Source: Cyclobacterium sp. (GTDB taxonomy: Bacteria; Bacteroidota; Bacteroidia; Cytophagales; Cyclobacteriaceae). Taken from it: a stretch of DNA of 46,821 nt. Shown here piece after piece: positions 17,976 through 25,613 of this stretch. The stretch lies in NCBI RefSeq assembly GCF_014762705.1, contig NZ_JABURL010000040.1, positions 1 through 46,821 of the forward strand, read 5' to 3'. Position 1 is the first letter of the stretch; each line of letters opens with the position of its first letter. The notes beneath the pieces were generated by a model, which saw only the letters and a list, made by a program, of their open reading frames with translations, ran no database searches and was not told the origin of the DNA. The translations under genes and the position numbers were made by a program.

Positions 17976-18482
17976 ATGACAGAAAAATATAATTGGTATG
18001 TGATGTATACTGCTCCAAGAGCGGAAAAAAAGGTAGCCCAAAGACTGAAAGAAAAAGGTACCGAAGTGTATCTCCCGATTATAGAAGAACTAAGGCAATG
18101 GAGTGATCGAAAGAAGAAAGTGCAGCGACCACTTTTCAATGGATATTTATTTGTTTATACCAGTAAGGAAAGGCTCTGGGAGGCTTTACAAATCAGTGGT
18201 GCGGTAAAATTTATTAATTTTTCCGGCGAACATGCAGTGGTGCACCAAAATGAAATTGACACCATACGACGGATCATTGAAACAGGGGTGGCAGTGGAAG
18301 TAGATACTGATGATATTGATACAGGTGAACAAGTAAAGATTTTAGGTGGTGCCTTGCAGGGGTTTCAGGGAGAGTGTATCCAAAAATCCAATCAGGATTA
18401 TTTCATAATTCGTATACCAAGTATCAATCAAAGCATGCTGGTAAAAGTCTCCCGCAAATTTTTAGAGGTTATAAGGCAATAA
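17976..18482 (+). CDS. NusG-like transcription antiterminator (UpxY/RfaH-type)
   Basis: Specialised NusG paralogue that would bind RNA polymerase at particular leaders and let it read through pauses or terminators of polysaccharide operons. Residues about 5-100 form the NGN domain (NWYVMYTAPRAEKKVAQRL, VYLPIIEELRQW, VQRPLFNGYLFVY); residues about 112-165 form the KOW domain (GEQVKILGGALQGFQGEC). It has 168 residues, as in UpxY proteins. It does not head a polysaccharide operon: it is transcribed away from manC, with both starts 382 bases apart. In Bacteroides, UpxY genes are the first gene of the operon they control, so the layout here implies action in trans. Housekeeping NusG is less likely, because secE, rplK or rpoB are absent. 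Confidence 0.85.
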   Translation: MTEKYNWYVMYTAPRAEKKVAQRLKEKGTEVYLPIIEELRQWSDRKKKVQRPLFNGYLFVYTSKERLWEALQISGAVKFINFSGEHAVVHQNEIDTIRRIIETGVAVEVDTDDIDTGEQVKILGGALQGFQGECIQKSNQDYFIIRIPSINQSMLVKVSRKFLEVIRQ

Positions 18483-18604
18483 AGGTATCATTTTATTATT
18501 ATCAACTCTTAATTTTAATAACTTCGCAAATTAATTGCCCTTTCTTTTTATTATTTCCAAGAGAATGGCGCATGCTTTATTCATAGACTTTAACCTGCTT
18601 TTGA

Positions 18605-20392
18605 ATGGAAAAACATACATATGGCACCGGCCTCATAGGTAATTGCAGTTACATTGCCCATATCGAGAAAAACACGAATATCAGTTGGTTGTGTTTGCCC
18701 CGTTTTGATAGTGATTTTCTATTTGGGAGCATGCTGGACAAGGAAAAGGGTGGTGAGTTTACTGTCTTGCCGCAAAATGGAGGATTCACCTCCCGCCAGG
18801 CTTACAAGGAAAACACTAATATACTGGAAACCTCCGTCGAAACATCTGCAGGTGAAATGTATAAGGTAACCGATTTTGCCCCGCGGTTTTTAAATTTCGA
18901 CCGGTATTTCAAACCCACAATGTTGGTAAGAAAGATAGAGCCCTTAAAAGGAGAACCCAAAATCAAAATAAACTGTCAGCCAGTAGCCAATTACGGAAAA
19001 ACAAAATTGACCCCTACACCAGGCAGTAATCATATTCAGTTTGCCGGGCGGGATCAACAGGTAAGGTTAACAACCAATTGCTCCATCACCTATATCATGG
19101 AGGAACAGGAATTCAGACTACAAAGGACCATTTACCTGGTGCTTACCTATGGAAATCCTATGGAAGCTCCCATCGAAAGTACCATGGAAAAATTCCTGAA
19201 TGCCACTTGCCAATATTGGCGCGACTGGGTGAAATCTACCAGTATCCCGAATTTCTATCAAAAACTAGTGGTGCGTTCCTCGCTTGTGCTAAAAATCCAC
19301 CAATACGAAGATACCGGCGGGATCATAGCTGCCTCCACCTCCAGCCTTCCAGAATCGCCGGGCTCTACCAGAAATTGGGATTACAGGTATTGCTGGATGA
19401 GGGATGCCTATTATACGCTCAATGTATTTAACCATTTGGGTCATTTTGAGGAATTGGAGCGGTATTTTGAATTTATACAAAACCTGCCAGTTGATGAAAA
19501 AGGCAGGTACCAACCACTTTACTCCATCACAGGCTCCTCCAAATTACCTGAAACGGTTGCCGACTTACATGGCTATATGGGCAATAAGCCGGTACGTTTT
19601 GGTAATCAAGCTTACACACATATCCAAAATGACTTATATGGCCAGGTATTGGTTAGCTTGTTGCCACTTTATGCAGACAAAAGGTTTATCGAATCGGAAA
19701 AAAGCCATAGCAAGCCCTTCATTAATAATCTATTGCAAAAAATAGAGGAAACAATGGACGAAAAAGACGCAGGCTTGTGGGAATTCAGAAATTTAAAACA
19801 GGAGCATTGCTATACTTTTCTTTTTCATTGGGCAGGTGCCAGTGCCGCTGTAAAAATGGCAGACCGGCTGTCTGATTTGGAGATGAAAAATAAAGCAGTT
19901 GAATTAAAAAACAAAGCCATAAAGAAAATAGAGGCTTGCTACATACCGGAAAGAAAGGCTTACGCCCAGGCGATAGGAACCAAAAACATGGATGCCAGCA
20001 CCTTACAATTGATCACCATGGGTTATTTCGGCAATGATATTGAAAGCGCCAACAATCACCTTAAAGCCCTGGAAGAAGATTTACTGGCCAAGGATTTCTT
20101 GTTTTACCGTTACAAGCACCTGGATGATTTCGGTGAACCTGAAACTACCTTTCTGATCTGTGCCTTTTGGTACATTGAAGCTCTGGCCTGTGTAAACCGA
20201 CTTGATGAAGCTATGGAAGGTTTTGAAACGTTGAGCAAATACTGTAACCACCTCAATTTGTTTTCTGAGGATGTCGACCAACACACCGGTAGTCAATGGG
20301 GCAACTTCCCTCAAACCTACAGCCATGTTGGTTTGCTCAATGCTGCCTACAGGATAGACAAAAAACTGGATAAACCCAATTTTATGATTTAA
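18605..20392 (+). CDS. Glycoside hydrolase family 15 protein (glucoamylase/trehalase-like)
   Basis: Predicted cytoplasmic alpha-glucan or trehalose hydrolase. The N-terminal beta-sandwich region opens TGLIGNCSYIAHIEKNTNIS and WLCLPRFDSDFLFG; the (alpha/alpha)6 domain carries RNWDYRYCWMRDAYYTLNVF (about residues 255-274) and FGEPETTFLICAFWYIEAL (about residues 509-527), which holds the predicted acidic catalytic residue, then GSQWGNFPQTYSHVGLLNAA. It has 595 residues, normal for bacterial GH15, and no signal peptide. It begins 122 bases after the NusG-like gene; the gap has no clear terminator, so co-transcription is possible. Its 3' end overlaps the convergent zinc-ribbon gene by 11 bases. 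Alpha-1,4-glucan and trehalose substrates cannot be told apart here. Confidence 0.87.
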   Translation: MEKHTYGTGLIGNCSYIAHIEKNTNISWLCLPRFDSDFLFGSMLDKEKGGEFTVLPQNGGFTSRQAYKENTNILETSVETSAGEMYKVTDFAPRFLNFDRYFKPTMLVRKIEPLKGEPKIKINCQPVANYGKTKLTPTPGSNHIQFAGRDQQVRLTTNCSITYIMEEQEFRLQRTIYLVLTYGNPMEAPIESTMEKFLNATCQYWRDWVKSTSIPNFYQKLVVRSSLVLKIHQYEDTGGIIAASTSSLPESPGSTRNWDYRYCWMRDAYYTLNVFNHLGHFEELERYFEFIQNLPVDEKGRYQPLYSITGSSKLPETVADLHGYMGNKPVRFGNQAYTHIQNDLYGQVLVSLLPLYADKRFIESEKSHSKPFINNLLQKIEETMDEKDAGLWEFRNLKQEHCYTFLFHWAGASAAVKMADRLSDLEMKNKAVELKNKAIKKIEACYIPERKAYAQAIGTKNMDASTLQLITMGYFGNDIESANNHLKALEEDLLAKDFLFYRYKHLDDFGEPETTFLICAFWYIEALACVNRLDEAMEGFETLSKYCNHLNLFSEDVDQHTGSQWGNFPQTYSHVGLLNAAYRIDKKLDKPNFMI

Positions 20393-20780
20393 CAAACGGG
20401 GACCGTTCGCGTTTTTCTTCCTTGTTTCTCACTACAAGGATCCAATCCTGATCAAGTTTTAAATAGCCGTAATCGTAACAATACGCATACACATTGCCTT
20501 TTTTATTGGTGTAGGTATGGGTGCAGTACCTGAATTGAAAACCCATTTCAAGCATGTTGCCCCGGAGGGTTTTGGCAGTATCCTCGGTGTCGGGTAATAT
20601 ATTTGCCAGGATATTCCTGTTTCTCTTCAGGGCATTGTTGATGTTTCGGATCAGTCTGTTACTTCCAGATTTCATCTGATTGTTGTAACTGTTTCTGCAA
20701 TAGTCATCACAAAATTTTTTATCCACCCTACCAAACAAAGGCTTTCCACAGCTTACACATTTTTTAGGTTGTACTGGCAT
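20382..20780 (-). CDS. Small zinc-ribbon protein of unknown function
   Basis: A 132-residue protein beginning MPVQPKKCVSCGKPLFGRVD with a second Cys pair in KKFCDDYCRNSYNNQ, so residues 8-33 should bind one zinc ion in a CxxC-CxxxC ribbon. The rest is basic and soluble (LIRNINNALKRNRNILANIL) and ends in a Tyr-rich beta-like region. The start is set at the ATG at 20780, because 17 in-frame upstream codons precede the zinc motif without resembling protein. It converges with the GH15 gene and overlaps it by 11 bases, and is divergent from ssb across a 203-base gap with repeated operator-like sequences. A nucleic-acid-binding role is plausible but unproven. Confidence 0.65.
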   Translation of the reverse strand: MPVQPKKCVSCGKPLFGRVDKKFCDDYCRNSYNNQMKSGSNRLIRNINNALKRNRNILANILPDTEDTAKTLRGNMLEMGFQFRYCTHTYTNKKGNVYAYCYDYGYLKLDQDWILVVRNKEEKRERSPFVKS

Positions 20781-20850
20781 AAAAGTCCTTTTAAAGTAAA
20801 AATTAAGCATAATATATATAAAAAAAGTCATTTAACAAATGAAACTACCC

Positions 20851-20880
20851 GTTTGTAACCGTTTACAAACATTTACAAAC
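20851..20880. promoter_or_regulatory. Operator-like repeats between the zinc-ribbon gene and ssb
   Basis: An 8-base element occurs three times: gtttgtaa (20851-20858, inverted), ttacaaac (20863-20870) and ttacaaac (20873-20880). The last two are spaced exactly 10 bases apart, one DNA turn, and the first pairs with either as a palindrome. This is the pattern of a dimeric repressor or activator site; the regulator is unknown. Confidence 0.5.
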
Positions 20881-20983
20881 GGTTTTAAACGAAAAAAACC
20901 CGAATAATTTTTGCCCCTATCCCCAATTTTGTCCTGTTCCAATTCGGAAAACATACACATTCTTAACTTAAACAATTCACGTC

Positions 20984-21334
20984 ATGAACGCTATTAAAAA
21001 CAAAGTACAATTGATCGGGAGACTGGGTGCAAAAGCAGAATTTAAAACAGTCAATGGGAACACGCCTATGGTAAGATTGAATCTTGCCACCAATGAATCC
21101 TACAAAAACAATAAAGGGGAGAAAATTGAAGAAACCTACTGGCACAGTATCGTTGCCTTTGGGAAGCCGGCAGAAATCATACACAAATACACCGACAAAG
21201 GTTCGGAAATCTGCATTCAGGGAAAATTGGTGAGCAGATCCTATGAGAACAAAGAAGGGATTAAAAAATACATCACTGAAGTTCAGGTCAATGAGGTTTT
21301 ACTCATGGGAGAAAAATCAGCAGCCAAAGCCTGA
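20984..21334 (+). CDS. ssb: Single-stranded DNA-binding protein (short form)
   Basis: OB-fold protein that coats single-stranded DNA in replication and repair. NKVQLIGRLGAKAEFKTVNG, MVRLNLATNES, ETYWHSIVAFGKPAEIIHKY and KGSEICIQGKLVSRSY are the family strands in order. It has 116 residues and lacks the long disordered tail with the acidic DIPF-like tip of main SSBs, so it is probably an accessory SSB, as many Bacteroidetes carry more than one. The upstream region has three copies of an 8-base element, and a strong terminator follows the stop. Confidence 0.9.
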   Translation: MNAIKNKVQLIGRLGAKAEFKTVNGNTPMVRLNLATNESYKNNKGEKIEETYWHSIVAFGKPAEIIHKYTDKGSEICIQGKLVSRSYENKEGIKKYITEVQVNEVLLMGEKSAAKA

Positions 21335-21393
21335 AGGCCTTGTTATTTTTAAAATCTGCTTTTTTAGGTTAAACTCATTTTTTATCCGATTAG

Positions 21394-21427
21394 TCCGGTG
21401 GAGTTTGGGTGGCTCCACCGGATTTTT
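21394..21427 (+). terminator. Terminator after ssb
   Basis: Perfect 10-bp stem (tccggtggag 21394-21403, ctccaccgga 21413-21422) with a 9-base loop, followed by a run of T. It lies 59 bases past the ssb stop. Confidence 0.85.
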
Positions 21428-21649
21428 CCTGTTAGCCGAATTACAATTCGGCAATATCTCATTTTCAAGACTCACTTATTTTAAAAAAATATCAAAATAA
21501 AGGGGTGAATTTTTTAAATAGCTCAATTTTTTGATTTTTCCCCCAGCACTGTTTGAAAATTTAGATTAATTAATTTAATTTTAATCCAATGAATTTCAGG
21601 TGTTTACCTGTATATCATTGTTTTATTTTGGGTTTATTGTTTATTGACT

Positions 21650-21682
21650 AAAGCTATGAAAGTATGTTTTCATGGCTTTTTT
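21650..21682. terminator. Hairpin after the aldo/keto reductase gene
   Basis: 12-base arms (aaagctatgaaa 21650-21661, tttcatggcttt 21668-21679) with one wobble and a 6-base loop, beginning one or two bases past the reductase stop. The T run is best on the plus strand (through 21682), so it may back up ssb termination as well as end the reductase transcript. Confidence 0.5.
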
Positions 21683-21683
21683 A

Positions 21684-22670
21684 TTACCACTGAGGGTGAA
21701 TTTCAGCTTTGAAATATTTATCATAGATATCCCGAACAGCAGCCATTTCCTCATTTGTCAAGGGAGCTATTGATGCAGCCTTCACATTGGCCATTACCTG
21801 CTCTGGTTTTGAAGCGCCGGGAATTACTGTGGAGACTTCTTCAAACATCAAAACCCATCGGATTGCCAGGGCCGCCAGTGGAGCCCGGTCTCCGAATAGC
21901 TGCTTCAGCTCCCTTACAGCCTCAACGCCGCGATCCAAATCTATACCCGAAAACGTTTCTCCTTTATCAAATGCTTCTCCATTTCTGTTGAAATTTCTGT
22001 GGTCTTCAGGATGAAAAGTGGTGTCCCCATCAATTTTTCCGGACAACAATCCACTTGCCAATGGCACCCTGACAATGATACCGCAATCTTTTGACCGGGC
22101 CTGTCCAAAAAATTTTTCTGAGGGTTTGGGCCGGAACATATTAAAAATCACCTGTACCGTAGTCACATTTTGGTAGTCCAGGGCAAGCAAGGCTTCTTCT
22201 ACTTTTTCGACACTCACCCCCATATTTTTTATCTTCCCTTCCTTTTTGAGGTTTTCAAAAAGGCCAAAAATTTCAGGCCTGTGATATACTTCCGTGGGAG
22301 GGCAGTGCAATTGTATCAGATCAATGGTGTCCAGCTTCATGTTTCTCAGACTGCCCTCCACATAACCCCTCAATACTTTCGGAGTATACCCCTCTGAAAC
22401 ATGAGGCTGAATTTGCCGGCCACATTTGGTAGCCACAAAAACTTCTTCCTTTCGCTCCCGGATGATCTTTCCGACAGCTGCCTCACTCATTCCTGCATCG
22501 TAAACATCCGCTGTATCAATAAAATTTATCCCCTGATCTATGGCTTCATGGATAATGCCTGAGGCCACTTTATCGTCAAAGGAGCCTCCCCAGCCTCCTC
22601 CTACCTGCCAGGTACCCAACGATACTTCTGAAACATTCAGTCCGGTTTTTCCAAGTTTTCTGTATTTCAT
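21684..22670 (-). CDS. Aldo/keto reductase
   Basis: NADPH-dependent oxidoreductase with a TIM barrel. The catalytic tetrad is visible: Asp52 and Tyr57 in INFIDTADVYDAG, Lys82 in EVFVATKCG, and His122 in DLIQLHCPP. The cofactor-binding end WVLMFEEVSTVIPGASKPEQV (about residues 270-290) is conserved. It has 328 residues and no signal peptide. It is similar to the YajO/IolS-like class; substrate not predictable. It is divergent from the Tat-exported A/B-barrel gene 84 bases away, and its stop is followed by a hairpin at 21650-21679. Confidence 0.92.
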   Translation of the reverse strand: MKYRKLGKTGLNVSEVSLGTWQVGGGWGGSFDDKVASGIIHEAIDQGINFIDTADVYDAGMSEAAVGKIIRERKEEVFVATKCGRQIQPHVSEGYTPKVLRGYVEGSLRNMKLDTIDLIQLHCPPTEVYHRPEIFGLFENLKKEGKIKNMGVSVEKVEEALLALDYQNVTTVQVIFNMFRPKPSEKFFGQARSKDCGIIVRVPLASGLLSGKIDGDTTFHPEDHRNFNRNGEAFDKGETFSGIDLDRGVEAVRELKQLFGDRAPLAALAIRWVLMFEEVSTVIPGASKPEQVMANVKAASIAPLTNEEMAAVRDIYDKYFKAEIHPQW

Positions 22671-22754
22671 TTTAAGTCCTTTCTTTTCTTAATTTTTAAA
22701 CTATTAATATTTATCTTTAATCTCTTAAACGATTTTCCATTAAATGAAACGATA

Positions 22755-23144
22755 ATGCTCAACAGAAGAAAATTCATGGCCTCCCTGACTGCTTTGGGAT
22801 TTGGAGCATTTATTTCACATCAAACCAACGCTAAAACCCACGCAAACATGATTGTACACCAAGTGTTTTTCTGGCTTCATGATCCGGCTAAAGATCTTAA
22901 AACGGTCATGGATGGCTGCAAGAAAATTGCCCAAACCAAAAGTGTGAAAGACTACAAAGTCGGAGTTCCTGCCGATACCCAACGAAGGGAAGTAGTAGAT
23001 CATAGTTTTCACATATCTCTGACCGTCTATTTTGACAGCCTTGGTGATCACGATCTTTATCAGACCGATCCTGTTCATTTACAGTTTGTGGAGGACCACA
23101 AAGACAAATGGTCTCAGGTCAAAGTATATGACTTTGAGGTATAA
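22755..23144 (+). CDS. Tat-exported stress-response A/B-barrel (Dabb) domain protein
   Basis: A 129-residue protein whose first 26 residues look like a Tat signal: NRRKFMASLTALGFGAF with twin Arg followed by a hydrophobic stretch and a short polar end. The mature part, MIVHQVFFWLHDPAKDL to VKVYDFEV, is a single Dabb domain with the conserved opening HQVFFWL and the Tyr/Phe/Asp positions near the end (DHDLYQTDPVHLQFVEDHK). Such domains form dimeric alpha/beta barrels; the function here is unknown. The gene is divergent from the aldo/keto reductase and converges on hslV at a strong hairpin. Confidence 0.85.
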   Translation: MLNRRKFMASLTALGFGAFISHQTNAKTHANMIVHQVFFWLHDPAKDLKTVMDGCKKIAQTKSVKDYKVGVPADTQRREVVDHSFHISLTVYFDSLGDHDLYQTDPVHLQFVEDHKDKWSQVKVYDFEV

Positions 23145-23147
23145 ATA

Positions 23148-23184
23148 GAAAAGGCCTTCAAAGATAAGATTTGAAGGCCTTTTC
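23148..23184. terminator. Bidirectional terminator between the A/B-barrel gene and hslV
   Basis: Perfect 15-bp stem (23148-23162 and 23170-23184) around a 7-base loop, centred exactly between the two convergent stops at 23144 and 23185. The A/T ends of the stem supply T-rich tails on each strand. Confidence 0.85.
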
Positions 23185-23727
23185 TTATTCACTTACCCTT
23201 TCAATGATTAGGTTGTGGTTGGTATAAATACAGATATCCGCAGCAATGGTAAGGCTTTCTTTGACCATTTCCTCCGCACTGAGTTGAGGGGCGTATTTTT
23301 TTAGGGCTCTGGCGGCTGACTGTGCATACATGCTTCCTGAACCAATGGTGGCAATACCTAAATCAGGTTCTATTACATCCCCAGTACCTGAAATAATCAA
23401 CACATCTGTAATATCGGCAATGATCATCATAGCCTCCAGTTTGCTTAGCATCCTGTCTGTACGCCATTCCTTGGCCAATTCCACTGCCGCCCGCTTCATG
23501 TTATTGCTGTACTTTCCTAATTTCTCTTCGAATTTTTCTAAAAGTGTAAAAGCATCAGCGGTAGAACCGGCAAACCCGGTGACGATCTTCCCTCCCTGCA
23601 ATTTCCTGATTTTATTTACGCTGCTCTTTGCAACGGTATTCCCCAAAGTAGCCTGGCCATCTGCACCGATAGCTACCTGCCCTTGGTGGCTGATGGCTAC
23701 TACTGTGGTTGATTTGAGTTTTTCCAT
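23185..23727 (-). CDS. hslV: ATP-dependent protease proteolytic subunit HslV
   Basis: Proteasome-like peptidase that works with the HslU ATPase. The protein starts MEKLKSTTVVAISHQG, so the catalytic N-terminal Thr would be exposed by removing the first six residues. VAIGADGQATLGNTV, KIVTGFAGSTADAFTLLEKF, WRTDRMLSKLEAMMI and SGSMYAQSAARAL are the family motifs. I choose the ATG at 23727 (180 residues, normal) over an upstream one at 23772 that would add 15 residues overlapping the pdhC terminator. hslU is not adjacent, which is common in this phylum. It follows pdhC by 93 bases, separated by a hairpin. Confidence 0.95.
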   Translation of the reverse strand: MEKLKSTTVVAISHQGQVAIGADGQATLGNTVAKSSVNKIRKLQGGKIVTGFAGSTADAFTLLEKFEEKLGKYSNNMKRAAVELAKEWRTDRMLSKLEAMMIIADITDVLIISGTGDVIEPDLGIATIGSGSMYAQSAARALKKYAPQLSAEEMVKESLTIAADICIYTNHNLIIERVSE

Positions 23728-23766
23728 GATTCTTTTTTTGATAATTGTTTTCAATAACCGTACTAA

Positions 23767-23796
23767 AAACAAAAAGCCCTATTTCTAGGACTTTTT
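23767..23796 (-). terminator. Terminator of pdhC
   Basis: 10-base arms aaaaagccct (23771-23780) and aggacttttt (23787-23796) with one mismatch, followed on the minus strand by T-rich sequence. It lies 25 bases past the pdhC stop and separates it from hslV. Confidence 0.65.
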
Positions 23797-23820
23797 GACA
23801 TTATCTAATTTTTTCCTTTG

Positions 23821-25491
23821 TCAGATAAGAAGCCTGACCGGATCTTCCAAAAGTTGTTTTACTGTCTGCAGGAAGGCCGAACCTATGGCTCCATCTACTA
23901 CCCGGTGGTCACAGGAAAGGGTCACTTTCATCAGGTTCCCTATTTTGATTTCCCCATCTTTTACAATTGGAGTTTGCTTGATACCTCCTATGGCCAGGAT
24001 ACAGGCGTCTGGAGGATTGATTATAGCAGTAAACTCATCTATTCCAAACATGCCCAGATTTGAAACCGTGAAGGTATTACCCTCCCAGTCCTTGGGCTGT
24101 AGCTCCTTATTCTTGGCCTTTCCTGCCAGGGACTTGGCTTCCTGGGATATCTGAGAAAGACTTTTGCTGTCCGTAAACCTGATCACAGGGACCAGTAGTC
24201 CTTCATCCACTGCCACTGCCATGCCGATATGTACATGGTCATTGTACCTGATCTTGTCGCCCATCCAGGCCGAATTCACGTTGGGATGTTGCTTTAAAGC
24301 GGCGGCAACAGCTTTTATCACCATGTCATTAAATGATATTTTCACCGGAGCCACCTCATTCATGCTCTTCCTTGCTTCAATAGCTTTATCCATGTTGATT
24401 TCCATGGTAAGGTAAAAATGAGGTGCAGTGAATTTGCTCTCTGCAAGCCGTTTGGCAATCACCTTTCTCATCTGGGAAACCTTTTCTTCTCTGAAAGACT
24501 CCTGCCCAACTGCAGGACTGGCAGCCATTGCTCCGGAGGATTTATCCGCAGAAGCCACCTTCGAGGGATCGAAACTTTCAATATCCTTCTTAATAATTCT
24601 GCCCCCGTCACCGGAGCCTTTTACCAGAGAGATGTCAATCCCTTTGTCCTTGGCCATTTTCTTGGCCAAAGGGGAAGCCTTTATTCTTCCATTTGAACTT
24701 GATGAGGCGGTACTACCCGTCTCTTGCTCCGGTTTGGCTTTTTCTTCCTTCTCAGGGCTTTTTTCTTTTGGCGCATCTGTCTCCTCTGTGCTTTCCGTGG
24801 CCGAACCGGAAGAAGCCTCTTGTTTGTGAGCTTCAAGTAATTTCTTGTAATCGGCACCTTTCTCCCCAATAATGGCGATGACCCCATTTACTTCCACTGC
24901 ATCTCCTTCTTCGACTCCGATATACAGAAGAGTACCGTCTTCATACGACTCCAGCTCCATGGTAGCTTTGTCCGTTTCAACCTCAGCCAGAACATCACCT
25001 GATTTTACTTCGTCTCCTTCCTTTTTCAACCAACTGGCAATGGTCCCTTCCTGCATGGTGTCACTCATTTTAGGCATGGTGATCAAGGTGGCATTGATAT
25101 CGGAAGTATCTATTTTTTCGCTTTTCGTCTCGGATTTTTTCTCGGTCGATTCCTGTTTTTCTGCCGACTGTTTTTCTTTAGACGCAGTTTCTTTTGAAGA
25201 CTCACCGTCTCCACCAGACTTAATTTCTTTGAGCAAATCATCTATGTTTTCGCCCTTTTCTCCCAAAATGGCTATGACCCCATTCACCGGTACGGCATCC
25301 TTTTCGTCTACTCCAATATGAAGCAATACACCCTCATCATAAGACTCCAATTCCATGGTGGCCTTGTCCGTCTCAACCTCTGCAAGAATATCTCCGGGCT
25401 TTACTTCATCTCCTACCTTTTTTAACCATTGTGCGATCACCCCTTCTTCCATGGTGTCGCTCATTTTGGGCATTCGTATTATTTCGGCCAT
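23821..25491 (-). CDS. pdhC: Dihydrolipoamide acetyltransferase, E2 of pyruvate dehydrogenase
   Basis: Core of the pyruvate dehydrogenase complex, moving the acetyl group to CoA. There are two N-terminal lipoyl domains (about residues 1-80 and 135-215), each with ETDKATMELES whose Lys is lipoylated; the domains are near-duplicates (KMSDTMEEG and KMSDTMQEG). After each comes a Glu/Lys/Ser-rich linker, then an E3/E1-binding domain (RIKASPLAKKMAKDKGIDIS) and a catalytic domain ending VTLSCDHRVVDGAIGSAF, with the active-site His and Asp. It has 556 residues, a complete two-lipoyl form. A good Bacteroidetes promoter sits just upstream. A 2-oxoglutarate or branched-chain E2 is less likely given two lipoyl domains and the KMSDTM opening. 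Confidence 0.94.
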   Translation of the reverse strand: MAEIIRMPKMSDTMEEGVIAQWLKKVGDEVKPGDILAEVETDKATMELESYDEGVLLHIGVDEKDAVPVNGVIAILGEKGENIDDLLKEIKSGGDGESSKETASKEKQSAEKQESTEKKSETKSEKIDTSDINATLITMPKMSDTMQEGTIASWLKKEGDEVKSGDVLAEVETDKATMELESYEDGTLLYIGVEEGDAVEVNGVIAIIGEKGADYKKLLEAHKQEASSGSATESTEETDAPKEKSPEKEEKAKPEQETGSTASSSSNGRIKASPLAKKMAKDKGIDISLVKGSGDGGRIIKKDIESFDPSKVASADKSSGAMAASPAVGQESFREEKVSQMRKVIAKRLAESKFTAPHFYLTMEINMDKAIEARKSMNEVAPVKISFNDMVIKAVAAALKQHPNVNSAWMGDKIRYNDHVHIGMAVAVDEGLLVPVIRFTDSKSLSQISQEAKSLAGKAKNKELQPKDWEGNTFTVSNLGMFGIDEFTAIINPPDACILAIGGIKQTPIVKDGEIKIGNLMKVTLSCDHRVVDGAIGSAFLQTVKQLLEDPVRLLI

Positions 25492-25526
25492 AAGTTATAT
25501 TATTCGAATTCATGTTTTCAGCAATC

Positions 25527-25558
25527 CAAAAATAGTTCTTAAAATATGTTTATTCAAA
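25527..25558 (-). promoter_or_regulatory. Promoter of pdhC
   Basis: Minus strand reads TTTG (25555-25558), 20 bases, TATTTTTG (25527-25534): exact matches to both boxes of the Bacteroidetes housekeeping promoter with normal spacing. Transcription should begin near 25520, about 30 bases before the ATG. Confidence 0.75.
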
Positions 25559-25613
25559 TTTAATAATAGTATTTTCACGTAGGAAAGGAATCTGGAATGC
25601 ATTTAGCGAAAAA

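Larger units (their letters stand above)
21335..21683. other. Gap between ssb and the aldo/keto reductase gene
   Basis: 349 bases between convergent genes, AT-rich, no convincing open frame. It contains the ssb terminator, a second perfect inverted repeat gccgaatt-ac-aattcggc at 21435-21452, and a third hairpin directly beyond the reductase stop. Confidence 0.5.

Noticed and set aside
23185-23727. hslV without adjacent hslU as a broken operon
   Set aside because: hslU is often unlinked in Bacteroidetes, and hslV itself is intact.
23330-23788. Long open frame on the plus strand, 152 codons, opposite hslV
   Set aside because: It mirrors the codon pattern of hslV, resembles no protein family and crosses the pdhC terminator, so it is a by-product of the real gene.
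24872-25321. Open frame of 149 codons on the plus strand opposite pdhC
   Set aside because: Ser/Thr/Phe-rich translation of the antisense of the lipoyl domains; the internal repeat only reflects the duplicated lipoyl domain.
23821-25491. Near-duplicate lipoyl domains in pdhC as a sign of recent duplication or misassembly
   Set aside because: Two or three lipoyl domains are normal for pyruvate dehydrogenase E2 proteins, and the linkers differ.
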